Shown here piece after piece: positions 26,106-34,205 of a DNA stretch of 64,000 nucleotides (within the stretch, counting starts at the first letter, position 1; the number at the start of each line of letters is the position of its first letter). The stretch covers positions 424,431 to 488,430 of the forward strand of contig NZ_JAPEPI010000004.1 in the NCBI RefSeq assembly GCF_026340305.1. Reading direction: 5' to 3'. Position numbers and translations under genes: made by a program. Source of the stretch: Streptomyces sp. NBC_01381. Lineage in GTDB: Bacteria; Actinomycetota; Actinomycetes; Streptomycetales; Streptomycetaceae. A model generated the notes under the pieces. The model had not been told where the DNA came from. It did not search any database and worked only from the letters and a program-made list of their open reading frames with translations.

Positions 26106-27905
26106 GTGCCACAGCGATCAGGTGCGGGGAACAGCCGGGGGAACAACCGCCCGGCTCCAGGACCAGAACCACTCTTCGGACGCCCTGAGCTGGTGTGCAT
26201 CACGCGCGCCGACGCCGGGGTACGCATCACCCCGACCGGCGCGACCGCCGCCGCCGACATCTCCGTCAGCGGTCTCGACGCCGTGGCGGCCCAGGAGGAC
26301 GTCACCTTCAGCCCGCTGTTCGGCGCGGACCAGGAGAGGCTGCGCGCCCAGGCGGGTGCCCCCTCGGAAGGCGCCGGTGCCGACGACGCCACGCTGGAGA
26401 TCCTCGACCGGATGGGGCTCTTCTTCCATGTCGACGCTCCCACCGACCAGTTGGACGCGCTGGCCGAGCGGCTCCGCGCGTCGGACGCCGTGGAGGGCGC
26501 CTACGTCAAGCCCGCAGCCGCCCTCGCCGTCCCCGAGGTCGTACCGAAGAAGGAGAAGGAGAGCGAGGAGACCGAACTCCCGCCGCTCAACGACATGCAG
26601 CCGACGGGCGCCGACGCACCGCCCGTCTCCCCGGACTTCACCGCCCGACAGGGCTATCTCGACGCGGCTCCGGGCGGCGTCGACGCCCGCTACGCGTGGA
26701 CCCTGCCCGGCGGGCGCGGCGCCGGCGTCCGCGTGATCGACTGCGAGTGGGGCTGGCGCTTCACCCATGAGGACCTGCGCCTGAACCAGGGCGGCATCGT
26801 CTCCGGCACCGGGAGCACGGACACCGATCACGGCACCGCGGTGCTCGGCGAGATCGGCGGCGACGTCAACGCGTTCGGGATCACCGGGATCGCGCCGGAC
26901 ACGGTCACCAGCGCGTCCGCCTTCTCCATCCCCACGGCCACGGCGATCCGGAACGCCGCCGACCGCCTCGGCCCCGGCGACATCATCCTGCTGGAGATCC
27001 ACCGCGCCGGTCCGCACGCGACAGGCGTCGGCCAGGTCGGGTACATCGCCGTCGAGTGGTGGCCGGACGACTACCTGGCCATCCGATACGCCGTCAACAA
27101 GGGCATCACCGTGGTCGAGGCCGCGGGCAACGGCGCGGAGGACCTGGACCACGCCGACTACGACACCCCGAGGGCGGGCTTCCCCTCCTGGTGGCGCAAC
27201 CCCTTCCGGCGCACCGCGCTGGACGCCGGCGCTGTGATCGTGGGTGCCGGGGCGCCGCCGCCCGGCACCCACGGCCGCCAGCACGGCCCGGACCGGTCCC
27301 GCCTCGACTTCTCCAACTACGGCGCCTGCGTGGACGCACAGGGCTGGGGACGCGAGGTGACCACGACCGGCTACGGCGACCTCCAGGCTGGCGACAACCA
27401 GGACTTCTGGTACACGGACCGGTTCAGCGGTACGTCCAGTGCCTCGCCGATCGTCGTGGGCGCGCTGGCCGGCACCCAGGGCGTCCTGCGGGCGAACGGC
27501 CGTATCCCGTTGTCGCCCTCTCGGGCCCGGCAGCTGCTGCGTTCCACCGGCTCACCGCAGCAGGACGCGCCGGGACGCCCGGCGACCCAGCGCATCGGCA
27601 GGCGTCCCGACCTGCGCCAGCTCATCCCGGCGGCCCTCCAGACGAGCAGCTGGGTCGGCGTCCAGTTCCGGGGCACCCTCGCCGGGAACCGCACCGGCCG
27701 CTGGTTCACCTTCAACTGGCCCGCCCACTGGCATGTGGTGTGGACGGTCGTCCCGACCAGCGTCCGCACCGGCGCCCCGCAGATCGGCTGGAAGGTCCGG
27801 GTCGAGCGGGCCAACGACACGTACGCGACGTACTGGATCGACGTGACCAACCTGGTGGCCGACTCGGTCGAGTTCGAGGCCCGGTTCGCGGTTCTCGGAT
27901 GGTGA
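26106..27905 (+). CDS. S8 (subtilisin-family) peptidase with N- and C-terminal accessory domains
   Basis: 599 residues, without an obvious signal peptide. Residues 1-200 form a non-catalytic extension whose end repeats the AVExAYVKP motif of the preceding gene. The S8 triad is clear: Asp212 in VRVIDCEWGW, His242 in DTDHGTAVLG, Ser444 in GTSSASP, with the oxyanion Asn in VEAAGNGAED. A C-terminal domain of about 85 residues (GRWFTFNWPAHWHVVWTVVP to EFEARFAVLGW) is paralogous to the whole of the next gene. GTG 26106 lies 7 bases after AAGGAG. The likely role is processing a protein substrate, possibly encoded next door. Intracellular unless exported by an unseen route. Confidence 0.85.
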   Translation: MPQRSGAGNSRGNNRPAPGPEPLFGRPELVCITRADAGVRITPTGATAAADISVSGLDAVAAQEDVTFSPLFGADQERLRAQAGAPSEGAGADDATLEILDRMGLFFHVDAPTDQLDALAERLRASDAVEGAYVKPAAALAVPEVVPKKEKESEETELPPLNDMQPTGADAPPVSPDFTARQGYLDAAPGGVDARYAWTLPGGRGAGVRVIDCEWGWRFTHEDLRLNQGGIVSGTGSTDTDHGTAVLGEIGGDVNAFGITGIAPDTVTSASAFSIPTATAIRNAADRLGPGDIILLEIHRAGPHATGVGQVGYIAVEWWPDDYLAIRYAVNKGITVVEAAGNGAEDLDHADYDTPRAGFPSWWRNPFRRTALDAGAVIVGAGAPPPGTHGRQHGPDRSRLDFSNYGACVDAQGWGREVTTTGYGDLQAGDNQDFWYTDRFSGTSSASPIVVGALAGTQGVLRANGRIPLSPSRARQLLRSTGSPQQDAPGRPATQRIGRRPDLRQLIPAALQTSSWVGVQFRGTLAGNRTGRWFTFNWPAHWHVVWTVVPTSVRTGAPQIGWKVRVERANDTYATYWIDVTNLVADSVEFEARFAVLGW

Positions 27906-27947
27906 CGCGCGGTTCTCCCGGTTCTCGGATGTGAGAGGAAAACGACG

Positions 27948-28202
27948 ATGCGAGTAGGCACACAGTTCACCGGAACACTCAACCCCGGCCAGACCGGGCG
28001 CTGGTTCACCTTCAACTGGCCGCAGGGCTGGCACGTCATCTGGTACTTCATGCCGACGACACCGCAGACGGGCAGCCCGCAGATCGAGTGGGAGACCGAG
28101 GTCGAACGGGCCACGGCCACGACGGTCACGTACTGGCTGACGGTGAAGAACGTCGGCAGCACCCAGATGAACTTCGAAGGCCGGTACGCGGTCCTCAACT
28201 AG
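27948..28202 (+). CDS. Free-standing copy of the subtilase C-terminal domain
   Basis: 84 residues, starting 42 bases after the subtilase stop, with GAGGA upstream. QTGRWFTFNWPQGWHVIW and SPQIEWETEVERATATTV correspond block by block to RTGRWFTFNWPAHWHVVW and APQIGWKVRVERANDTYA in the subtilase. The tryptophan-rich, likely beta-sheet domain may bind a partner or a surface. It looks like a duplicated and detached module. Confidence 0.75.
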   Translation: MRVGTQFTGTLNPGQTGRWFTFNWPQGWHVIWYFMPTTPQTGSPQIEWETEVERATATTVTYWLTVKNVGSTQMNFEGRYAVLN

Positions 28203-28217
28203 GCGAGGGGAACGGCC

Positions 28218-28580
28218 ATGAAGGTGCACATCACGGTCACGGAGGACGCGGGCGCGGCCCCGGCGGCCGGGCCCGAGCGGCAGCTCTCCGTAGCACGGGA
28301 GGCCGCCGCCAACGCAGGGCCCGCCGCCGCGGCGGGGACTGAACAGGCCATGCCGATCGACTTCTTCACCACCACCGAACAAGCGCAATCGATACGTCCG
28401 TCGATACGTCCGTCAGGCTCCGTCATGGACGGCGGCGAAGCCCCGGCCTGGCTCGCCGAACTCGTCCGGCTCGCCGACGCCGGCGAGGTGGCCCGCCCTG
28501 GTGAGGAGTCGCAGGAGGCCCGGCAATCCTCGGCGGGCCTGACGATGGACGCCGGCAGCGCGGGGCCGGCTCCGGGCTGA
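28218..28580 (+). CDS. Uncharacterised small protein in the subtilase gene set
   Basis: 120 residues, start 15 bases after the previous stop (GGCGAGGGGAACGGCC upstream). It is Ala/Gly/Ser-rich, with MKVHITVTEDAGAAP at the start and a central PIDFFTTTEQAQ followed by SIRPSIRPSG. Predicted helix WLAELVRLADAGE is the only well-ordered part. No homologue family was recognised. Its place at the end of the set and its unstructured middle make it a candidate protease substrate or partner. Confidence 0.6.
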   Translation: MKVHITVTEDAGAAPAAGPERQLSVAREAAANAGPAAAAGTEQAMPIDFFTTTEQAQSIRPSIRPSGSVMDGGEAPAWLAELVRLADAGEVARPGEESQEARQSSAGLTMDAGSAGPAPG

Positions 28581-28588
28581 GCGAGCGG

Positions 28589-29866
28589 CTATACGCGCGC
28601 CTCGTCCGGTTCTCCGCTGGGTCCCGCAGCTGCGGGACCCAGTCGGGATCGGGTTCGCGTACCCCAGCGTTCAAGCGATGGGCCAACGGCGCCCACAGCG
28701 GCGAAGAACGCACCGAGGAGCAGCCAGCCGATGGTGCCCATGCCGAGCACGACGGTGGTGAGGATGGCAGGGGCGAGCGCCTGGCCCGCGCTGAAGCCAA
28801 GCCCGAGAAGCCCTTGGTACTGGCCTTGGGCATGGTCTGGTGCCAGGCCGAAGCCGAGGGCGAAGCCGGCCGAGGACTCCCATATCTCCCCGAGGCTGTG
28901 GACGAAGATCGCTGCGACCACGAGGCCGGCAGCCGCCCACACGGGAGCGTGCGCGGCCAGGGCCATCATCGGACAGCTGACAAGGAAGAGCAGTCCTGCC
29001 GTGCGGAACGCCTTGCCGCCATCGCGAGGCGTTTCGATGCGGGATCCGATTCTGGTCTGCAGGAGGACGCAGACTCCGGAATTGATCGCGGCTACCGCGG
29101 CCACGGTCCAGCGCGGTGCGTCCGTGTGCTCTGAAATCCAAATCGGCAGAAGCAGCGACACCACCGGGTACTGCAGCCCCATCGCACCATAGAGGGCTGC
29201 GAAGGTCACGAACGGACGGTCGGTGAGAGCGATCCAGCGGCGCTGCTGCAACGGCGGCGCCAATGCCCTGTAGTTGGGGAGCAAGAACAGGAGCAGGGCG
29301 CACAGCGCAAAGCTGGCCGCATTGCCGAGAATCAGTACGAGGTAGGCAGTGCGAGTATGCGCGGCAACCGCAAATCCAGCACCCACGGTCCCCAGAACGA
29401 CGCCCAAATTGACGTAAGTTCGGAGCTTTGCCCTGAACAGCGCCGGGCGGTCAGTGCCGACCCGGACCACGAGGGCTCCCCAGGCCGCGCCGCCGGCGGC
29501 TGCGGCAAGCTGGTCAATGGTGGCGATGACCGTGAGGGCGGCCCAGCTCTCGACAAGCACAAGAGCGGACATCGCCACTGCTTGAACCATCAGAGCGACC
29601 ATCATGATCGTGCGCGGCCCACGTCGATCGGCCAGGTGACCTCCCGGTATCCCCGCGAGCAGCCCGATCAAGCCGGCGACGGTGAGGGCGACACCCACCT
29701 GCACCGCCGGCAGATCCACGACCAACGTGAAGTAGAGGGCCGACGCAGTGTTGAAGAGCCCATTGCCGACGCGATTCACGAAGCTGGCCAGGATCAGTAC
29801 ACGCTCCGACCTGCTGTCCCCCGCTATGCGCTGCGCTATTCGGCCGGGCGATCTCCCCTTGATCAT
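28589..29866 (-). CDS. MFS transporter
   Basis: A 425-residue, 12-helix membrane transporter. GGHLADRRGPRTIMMVAL is the family's cytoplasmic-loop motif A between helices 2 and 3. The rest alternates hydrophobic helices; LFRAKLRTYVNLGVVLGTVG and WESSAGFALGFGLAPDHAQG are in-family loops. It probably exports a small molecule. It is convergent with the small protein gene, with 8 bases between stops, so it is not part of the subtilase set. Confidence 0.85.
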   Translation of the reverse strand: MIKGRSPGRIAQRIAGDSRSERVLILASFVNRVGNGLFNTASALYFTLVVDLPAVQVGVALTVAGLIGLLAGIPGGHLADRRGPRTIMMVALMVQAVAMSALVLVESWAALTVIATIDQLAAAAGGAAWGALVVRVGTDRPALFRAKLRTYVNLGVVLGTVGAGFAVAAHTRTAYLVLILGNAASFALCALLLFLLPNYRALAPPLQQRRWIALTDRPFVTFAALYGAMGLQYPVVSLLLPIWISEHTDAPRWTVAAVAAINSGVCVLLQTRIGSRIETPRDGGKAFRTAGLLFLVSCPMMALAAHAPVWAAAGLVVAAIFVHSLGEIWESSAGFALGFGLAPDHAQGQYQGLLGLGFSAGQALAPAILTTVVLGMGTIGWLLLGAFFAAVGAVGPSLERWGTRTRSRLGPAAAGPSGEPDEARV

Positions 29867-30012
29867 GGCCGCAGGCTAACAGCGGCCGCACACACCGTCA
29901 GTGGCGCGAAGTTGAACCGGCTGCTGTCCTGCCTGAACCGAACTCGGGAACCGTTTCCCCAGATCTTGCGTGACGTCTTTGACGTGTTGTCGGCTGGTGA
30001 TGAGGGGATCGA

Positions 30013-30579
30013 ATGAGAGCGCGGACGATGGCGAGCGTGGCGGTATCGGCCTGTGTGGTGCTGGTGGCGTGCGCGTGCGGTCCTGACAAAGCGAAGGAGG
30101 ACACGGACGCGAAGTCTTCGCAGCCGTCCACGTCCACGTCCCCACCGGCCGAAGAGCAGTCGGCCACGCCGTCCGCCTCCGCTCGGACCGAGAAGCCGTC
30201 GGCAGAGCCGACCGGCGACCAGCCCGCGCCCAGGACGAAGGCGGGCGCGATCAAGCGGTACGAGCAGTACCTCCACGCGCTGGGCCGTGAGGACATCGAC
30301 ACGGTCTGCGAAGTGGCCCGGCCCGCCGCGAAGAAGGCAGAGGACCAAGGTCTTGGCCCGTGCACGTCGACGTACGCCACCGTGTTCCAGATGATCTCGC
30401 CCGCGCAGAAGAAGGCCCTGAAGACGGCGACGGTCGACCCGCAGCGCGTCGCCGTGCGCACGCCCGTCAAGATCGAAATGCCGGTCGAATCAGTCAGGGC
30501 TTCGGTCACCTTCTCCGAGAGCGACCTCGGCAGTTACACCCTGGAGTACCTCAAGAACGACTGGTACATCACCGAGTGA
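30013..30579 (+). CDS. Lipoprotein of unknown function
   Basis: A 188-residue lipoprotein. The signal peptide MRARTMASVAVSACVVLVAC ends in a lipobox-like LVAC, where the cysteine would be lipidated. A Ser/Thr/Pro-rich spacer (30-75) precedes a globular domain with AIKRYEQYLHALGREDIDTV and SDLGSYTLEYLKNDWYITE, a pattern like small NTF2-type domains of Streptomyces cell-envelope proteins. It may act at the outer face of the membrane. Confidence 0.75.
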   Translation: MRARTMASVAVSACVVLVACACGPDKAKEDTDAKSSQPSTSTSPPAEEQSATPSASARTEKPSAEPTGDQPAPRTKAGAIKRYEQYLHALGREDIDTVCEVARPAAKKAEDQGLGPCTSTYATVFQMISPAQKKALKTATVDPQRVAVRTPVKIEMPVESVRASVTFSESDLGSYTLEYLKNDWYITE

Positions 30580-30694
30580 ACCCGACGCACCGTACGCGTA
30601 GCCGCCCGACCGGCTCCGCCCTCTGTGCCTGCTCACGCGTCCGTTAGGCGGATGTTAGTGGGGTGGGAGCTCGGCGTTAGTGGCCCCGATCAGA

Positions 30695-30728
30695 GTGGGT
30701 GTTGTTCCAAGGAGCGAACAACACCCAC
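30695..30728. promoter_or_regulatory. 13-bp perfect inverted repeat upstream of the DUF4232 gene
   Basis: GTGGGTGTTGTTC (30695-30707) and GAACAACACCCAC (30716-30728) flank 8 bases. It is 19 bases before the next start. It is not followed by a T-run or a downstream gene end, so it is more like an operator or RNA switch than a terminator. Confidence 0.5.
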
Positions 30729-30747
30729 TACCTACGGGGGATCTGCC

Positions 30748-31467
30748 ATGCGTTCCAACACCACTGTCCGTGCTACTCGTCGCCGCACTCTGCGTGTTGC
30801 CGCCGCGGCCCTGGGCGTGGCCGCGGGTCTCTCCCTCACGGCCTGCAACGGCGATGACGTCACGGGGCAGGGCGACCCGTCGTCGGCGTCCAGTGAGTCT
30901 TCCTCAAGCGGCGGTTCGGGTACGGGCGGCTCGGATCAGGGCGGTTCGGGCTCGGGCGGTTCGGATCAGGGCGGCGGCAAGGACTCCTCCGGGAGTTCCG
31001 GCGGGCAGGGCACGGCCGCCGGGACCGGCTCCAACGAGAACGGCAAGACCGGCAAGTGCCGCACCGACGAGCTGGACATCACGGCGATGGACAGCACCAT
31101 CGGCGGCGACACCGAGGGCACCGTCGCCGTGACTCTGGAGAACGGCGGCGGCCGGGACTGCGCGCTGTCCGGGTTCGCGGGTGTCGACCTGAAGACCAGT
31201 GAGGGGGCGCTGTCCGCGCAGCGCAGTGGTCAGCCGGCCGAGCGGATGATCCTCAAGGACGGGGAATCGGTGTCCTTCGGCATCAACTACCCGATGAACG
31301 ACTCGGGCGGTTCCGGTGTCAGCGTCACGGGTCTTGTGGTGACCCCGCCGGGCGAGACGAAGTCGGTCTCCCTGGAGTGGCCGGGCGCAAAGACGTTGCC
31401 CGTCACCGACGGCTCCGGCTCCCCGGTGAAGGTCGGCCCGATCGGAAGCGCCGGCCAGGGCGGCTGA
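30748..31467 (+). CDS. DUF4232 secreted/lipid-anchored protein
   Basis: 239 residues. Signal peptide with the lipobox SLTAC (about residues 28-32), then a Gly/Ser-rich tract, then the DUF4232 domain (GKCRTDELDITAMDSTIGGD, LENGGGRDCALSGFAGVDLK, INYPMNDSGGSGVSVTGLVV). Its paired cysteines in C-x-n-C likely form a disulfide. The domain is common in Streptomyces cell-surface proteins; function unknown. ATG 30748 lies 7 bases after GGGGG. Confidence 0.85.
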   Translation: MRSNTTVRATRRRTLRVAAAALGVAAGLSLTACNGDDVTGQGDPSSASSESSSSGGSGTGGSDQGGSGSGGSDQGGGKDSSGSSGGQGTAAGTGSNENGKTGKCRTDELDITAMDSTIGGDTEGTVAVTLENGGGRDCALSGFAGVDLKTSEGALSAQRSGQPAERMILKDGESVSFGINYPMNDSGGSGVSVTGLVVTPPGETKSVSLEWPGAKTLPVTDGSGSPVKVGPIGSAGQGG

Positions 31468-31637
31468 CCCCCACAACCATCGCGATCCTCAGGGGCTGAT
31501 CTCCTACGCCCGACGGCGACAGGGTGCGACCGCCGTCATCTCCGGGCAGAGTTGAACGCGAGGTCATGCCAATGACGCACGTGGTGAAAGACAGCTGAAC
31601 TGACGCGAGGTGCTCTCGCGGAACCGGGGCGCGATCA

Positions 31638-32462
31638 ATGTTCCGTACGCAGGCGGCCGAAGACGGTGACGAGCTGCTCGCCAGGCTCGCGGCGTTGACC
31701 TCCCGGGCCCGGGAACTCGCGGAGATGCAGCGCTCCCGGGTCGAGCTGGCAGTGGCCCTGCAGCGCGGCATGCTGCCGCACGACCTTCCGCACCCTCCCG
31801 GCGTCCGGCTGGCCGTGGGCTACATGCCCGCCAATCACGGCCTCAACGTCGGGGGAGACTGGTACGACGCCTTCACCATGCCCGACGGCCGTATCGGCCT
31901 GTCCATCGGAGACGTGCAGGGGCACAACATCAAGGCCGCCGCGTTCATGGGGCAGGTCCGGGTGGGCCTGCGTGCGCTGGCCTCGGTCACGGGAGACCCT
32001 GGGGAACTGCTCGCGCGTACCAACGATCTCCTGGTTTCCCTGGGCGAGGACCTCTTCGCCACATGTACGTTTCTCCGGCTCGATCCGGCCACCGGCGTCC
32101 TGGAGTGCGCTCGGGCCGGCCACATTCCCCACATCTGGGCCACGGCCGACGGCCGGTCCGGTGTCGACGAAGGAGAATGCGGTCCCCCGCTCGGCGTACT
32201 CGAAGGCGCCGAGTATCCCGTGGTGTGCCACCGGCTCACCACGGGTGGCGTCGTCGTGCTGCTGACCGACGGGGTGGTCGAGGGGCCGACACTGAGCCTC
32301 GACGAAGGCCTGCACCGGGTGATGCGGCTCGCCGAGATCACTGCCGCTGCCGGACTGGGCATCAACGCTCTCGCAGGCGGTGTGATGCGGCTGGCGGACA
32401 CGGTGGGCCATGAGGACGATGCCGCCGTCCTCATCATCGGCCACGACGACAGCGACCTGTAG
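31638..32462 (+). CDS. PP2C-family (SpoIIE-type) protein phosphatase
   Basis: A 274-residue phosphatase. VELAVALQRGMLPHDLPHPP is the family opening, GGDWYDAFTMPDGRIGLSIG and DVQGHNIKAAAFMGQVRVGL carry the metal-binding Asp residues, and VVVLLTDGVVEGP and HEDDAAVLIIG close the site. A short coiled helix precedes it. In Streptomyces these control anti-sigma-factor antagonists. It is followed, 127 bases later, by a MASE1 membrane sensor on the same strand, so the two may work together. Confidence 0.87.
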   Translation: MFRTQAAEDGDELLARLAALTSRARELAEMQRSRVELAVALQRGMLPHDLPHPPGVRLAVGYMPANHGLNVGGDWYDAFTMPDGRIGLSIGDVQGHNIKAAAFMGQVRVGLRALASVTGDPGELLARTNDLLVSLGEDLFATCTFLRLDPATGVLECARAGHIPHIWATADGRSGVDEGECGPPLGVLEGAEYPVVCHRLTTGGVVVLLTDGVVEGPTLSLDEGLHRVMRLAEITAAAGLGINALAGGVMRLADTVGHEDDAAVLIIGHDDSDL

Positions 32463-32588
32463 ACCTGCCCACCGCGCACCAGAGGAGACAGACGGGGGGA
32501 GGGGGGATGAGCGCCCCCTGAAGACTGCGGACGAGCCCGGACACCGACACGGGCGCTCGCATGGCCGAAATGGTCCGCTCGGTGTCTG

Positions 32589-33629
32589 ATGGCTGCTGTG
32601 TTGCTGACCCGGCGGTTCCGGCTGTCCTTGGAGGTAGTCCTCAAGACAGCGGCCGTTGCCGCCTGCTATTACGTGGCCGGGCGGCTGGGCCTGCTCGGTC
32701 GACTCACTGTCGAAGGAGTGATCGTCACCCCCATTTGGCCGCCCACCGGCGTGGCCGTCGCCGCCCTGCTTGTCTACGGCATGTCGGTCTGGCCCGGGAT
32801 CGCCATCGGGTCCTTCCTCGTCATCGCGTCCCTCACCACCCCTCAGCCCACCACCCTCGTCACCGTGGCGGGAAACACCCTCGCCCCGCTCTGCGCCTAT
32901 CTGATGCTGCGCGGGGTCGGCTTCCGGGTCGGAATCTCACGTCTGCGGGACGGTCTCGCCCTGGTCTTCCTCGGCGGGCTCGTTGCCATGCTGATCAGTG
33001 CCACGGCGGGGGTCGGGCTGCAGGTGGTCACCGGCGGACTGGCGACGGGGCAGTTCTGGTCCGTGTGGCTGGCGTGGTGGGTGGGCGACGCGATGGGCGT
33101 CCTGCTCGTCACTCCGCTCCTGCTCGTGCTGGCGGGAGCCACTGGACCACTGCAACTGAGGCGCTGGAAGGAGATGCTGTGCCTCGCCATCGCGGCCGTG
33201 ATCGTCATACCTCTGGCTGTGCTCGGCGATTTGAGCCTGCTTTTCCTCGTCTTTCCGCTGCTCATCTGGGCGGCGTTGCGCTTCCAGCTGGCCGGGAGCA
33301 TGGTGTGCGCGCTGTTCGCGTCCGTGCTCACCACCTTCGAGGCGAATACGCAGCAAGGCGCCTTCCTCCACCTGTCGGCCATCGAGGTCATGACCAAACT
33401 TCAGGCATTCAACGGTGCCACTGCGCTGACGGCGCTCCTGCTGTCCGCCATGGCGGCCGAACAGCGCGCCACCCGCCGATCGGTAGAGAGCGCCTGTAAG
33501 GAACTCGCCGAGGTACTGGAGCACCTAGCCGCGGGAGAATCCCCACCCGAACAGCCCGCCAGGCACGCCGCCGGCCTCCACACCGACGACACGGCGCCGG
33601 GGACGGGGAGCTACCGGGACGTGCGTTGA
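32589..33629 (+). CDS. MASE1-domain membrane protein
   Basis: 346 residues with about eight membrane helices; IWPPTGVAVAALLVYGMSVW and WWVGDAMGVLLVTPLLLVL are MASE1 landmarks (a signalling membrane domain usually linked to kinases or cyclases). Here a short C-terminal coiled helix of about 60 residues (SVESACKELAEVLEHLA) replaces the usual enzyme output domain, so the protein may be a stand-alone sensor acting on a partner, plausibly the phosphatase just upstream. Confidence 0.82.
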   Translation: MAAVLLTRRFRLSLEVVLKTAAVAACYYVAGRLGLLGRLTVEGVIVTPIWPPTGVAVAALLVYGMSVWPGIAIGSFLVIASLTTPQPTTLVTVAGNTLAPLCAYLMLRGVGFRVGISRLRDGLALVFLGGLVAMLISATAGVGLQVVTGGLATGQFWSVWLAWWVGDAMGVLLVTPLLLVLAGATGPLQLRRWKEMLCLAIAAVIVIPLAVLGDLSLLFLVFPLLIWAALRFQLAGSMVCALFASVLTTFEANTQQGAFLHLSAIEVMTKLQAFNGATALTALLLSAMAAEQRATRRSVESACKELAEVLEHLAAGESPPEQPARHAAGLHTDDTAPGTGSYRDVR

Positions 33630-33661
33630 CCGCGTTGATGACTCAGGCAGACGCGGCTCGC

Positions 33662-33736
33662 AGAGTCCGGCCGCCCGCATCCACCCCGAGGCCCACATCA
33701 ATCATCCGGAAGTACGCACCTGGCGCCCCCGCTGAT
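33662..33736 (+). pseudogene. 3' fragment of an unknown gene (first of two copies)
   Basis: The frame ending RIHPEAHINHPEVRTWRPR and a stop at 33734-33736 is nearly the same as the ending RIHPEAHITHLEVRTWRPR at 36745. It has no start and no upstream coding portion, so it is a remnant of a gene present intact elsewhere. Confidence 0.45.
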
Positions 33737-33920
33737 CCTGTCTGCGAGCCATAGTCGCGCTCGACACCCTCTCGATCGACCACACGATCTCGCCTGGTGG
33801 GCCGCGGGATGCCGGGGCGTGCGGACGCGTCGAGGGTGGGGGCGAGGTGCTGTTTGCATGTGTGATGCGAGGCCGGGATTTTGATGCGTTTATGCATGGT
33901 GGTGGGGTAGGGCGGCCGCC

Positions 33921-34205
33921 ATGGTTGTGGGTCTGGAGGAGTCGTTGCGGCTTTCCGTGGCGGCGTTGATGCAGGCGACGGGGCAGTCGCAGCGGGTGGT
34001 TGCGGGGGTGCTGGGGCTGACGCAGGCGCAGGTTTCGCGTCGTCAGTCGGGCGCCAGTTCGTGGACTTTGCGTGATGCCGATGCCCTGGCCGGGTTCTAC
34101 GGTATCGACGTGCTGGATCTGTTGGCGGGTCCGACCAGGGCATGTGAGGCACTGATGGCCCGCCAAGATAGCCGTGCCGGCACGGCGAAAGGGGCAGCGC
34201 GGTGA
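33921..34205 (+). CDS. Small helix-turn-helix protein
   Basis: A 94-residue DNA-binding protein. QRVVAGVLGLTQAQVSRRQS is a clear HTH, followed by WTLRDADALAGFYGIDVLDLL. ATG 33921 is close after AGGGCGGCC. It overlaps the next gene by four bases (GTGA at 34202-34205), so the two are translationally coupled; together with the gene after it they form a recurring actinobacterial three-gene module. Confidence 0.65.
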   Translation: MVVGLEESLRLSVAALMQATGQSQRVVAGVLGLTQAQVSRRQSGASSWTLRDADALAGFYGIDVLDLLAGPTRACEALMARQDSRAGTAKGAAR

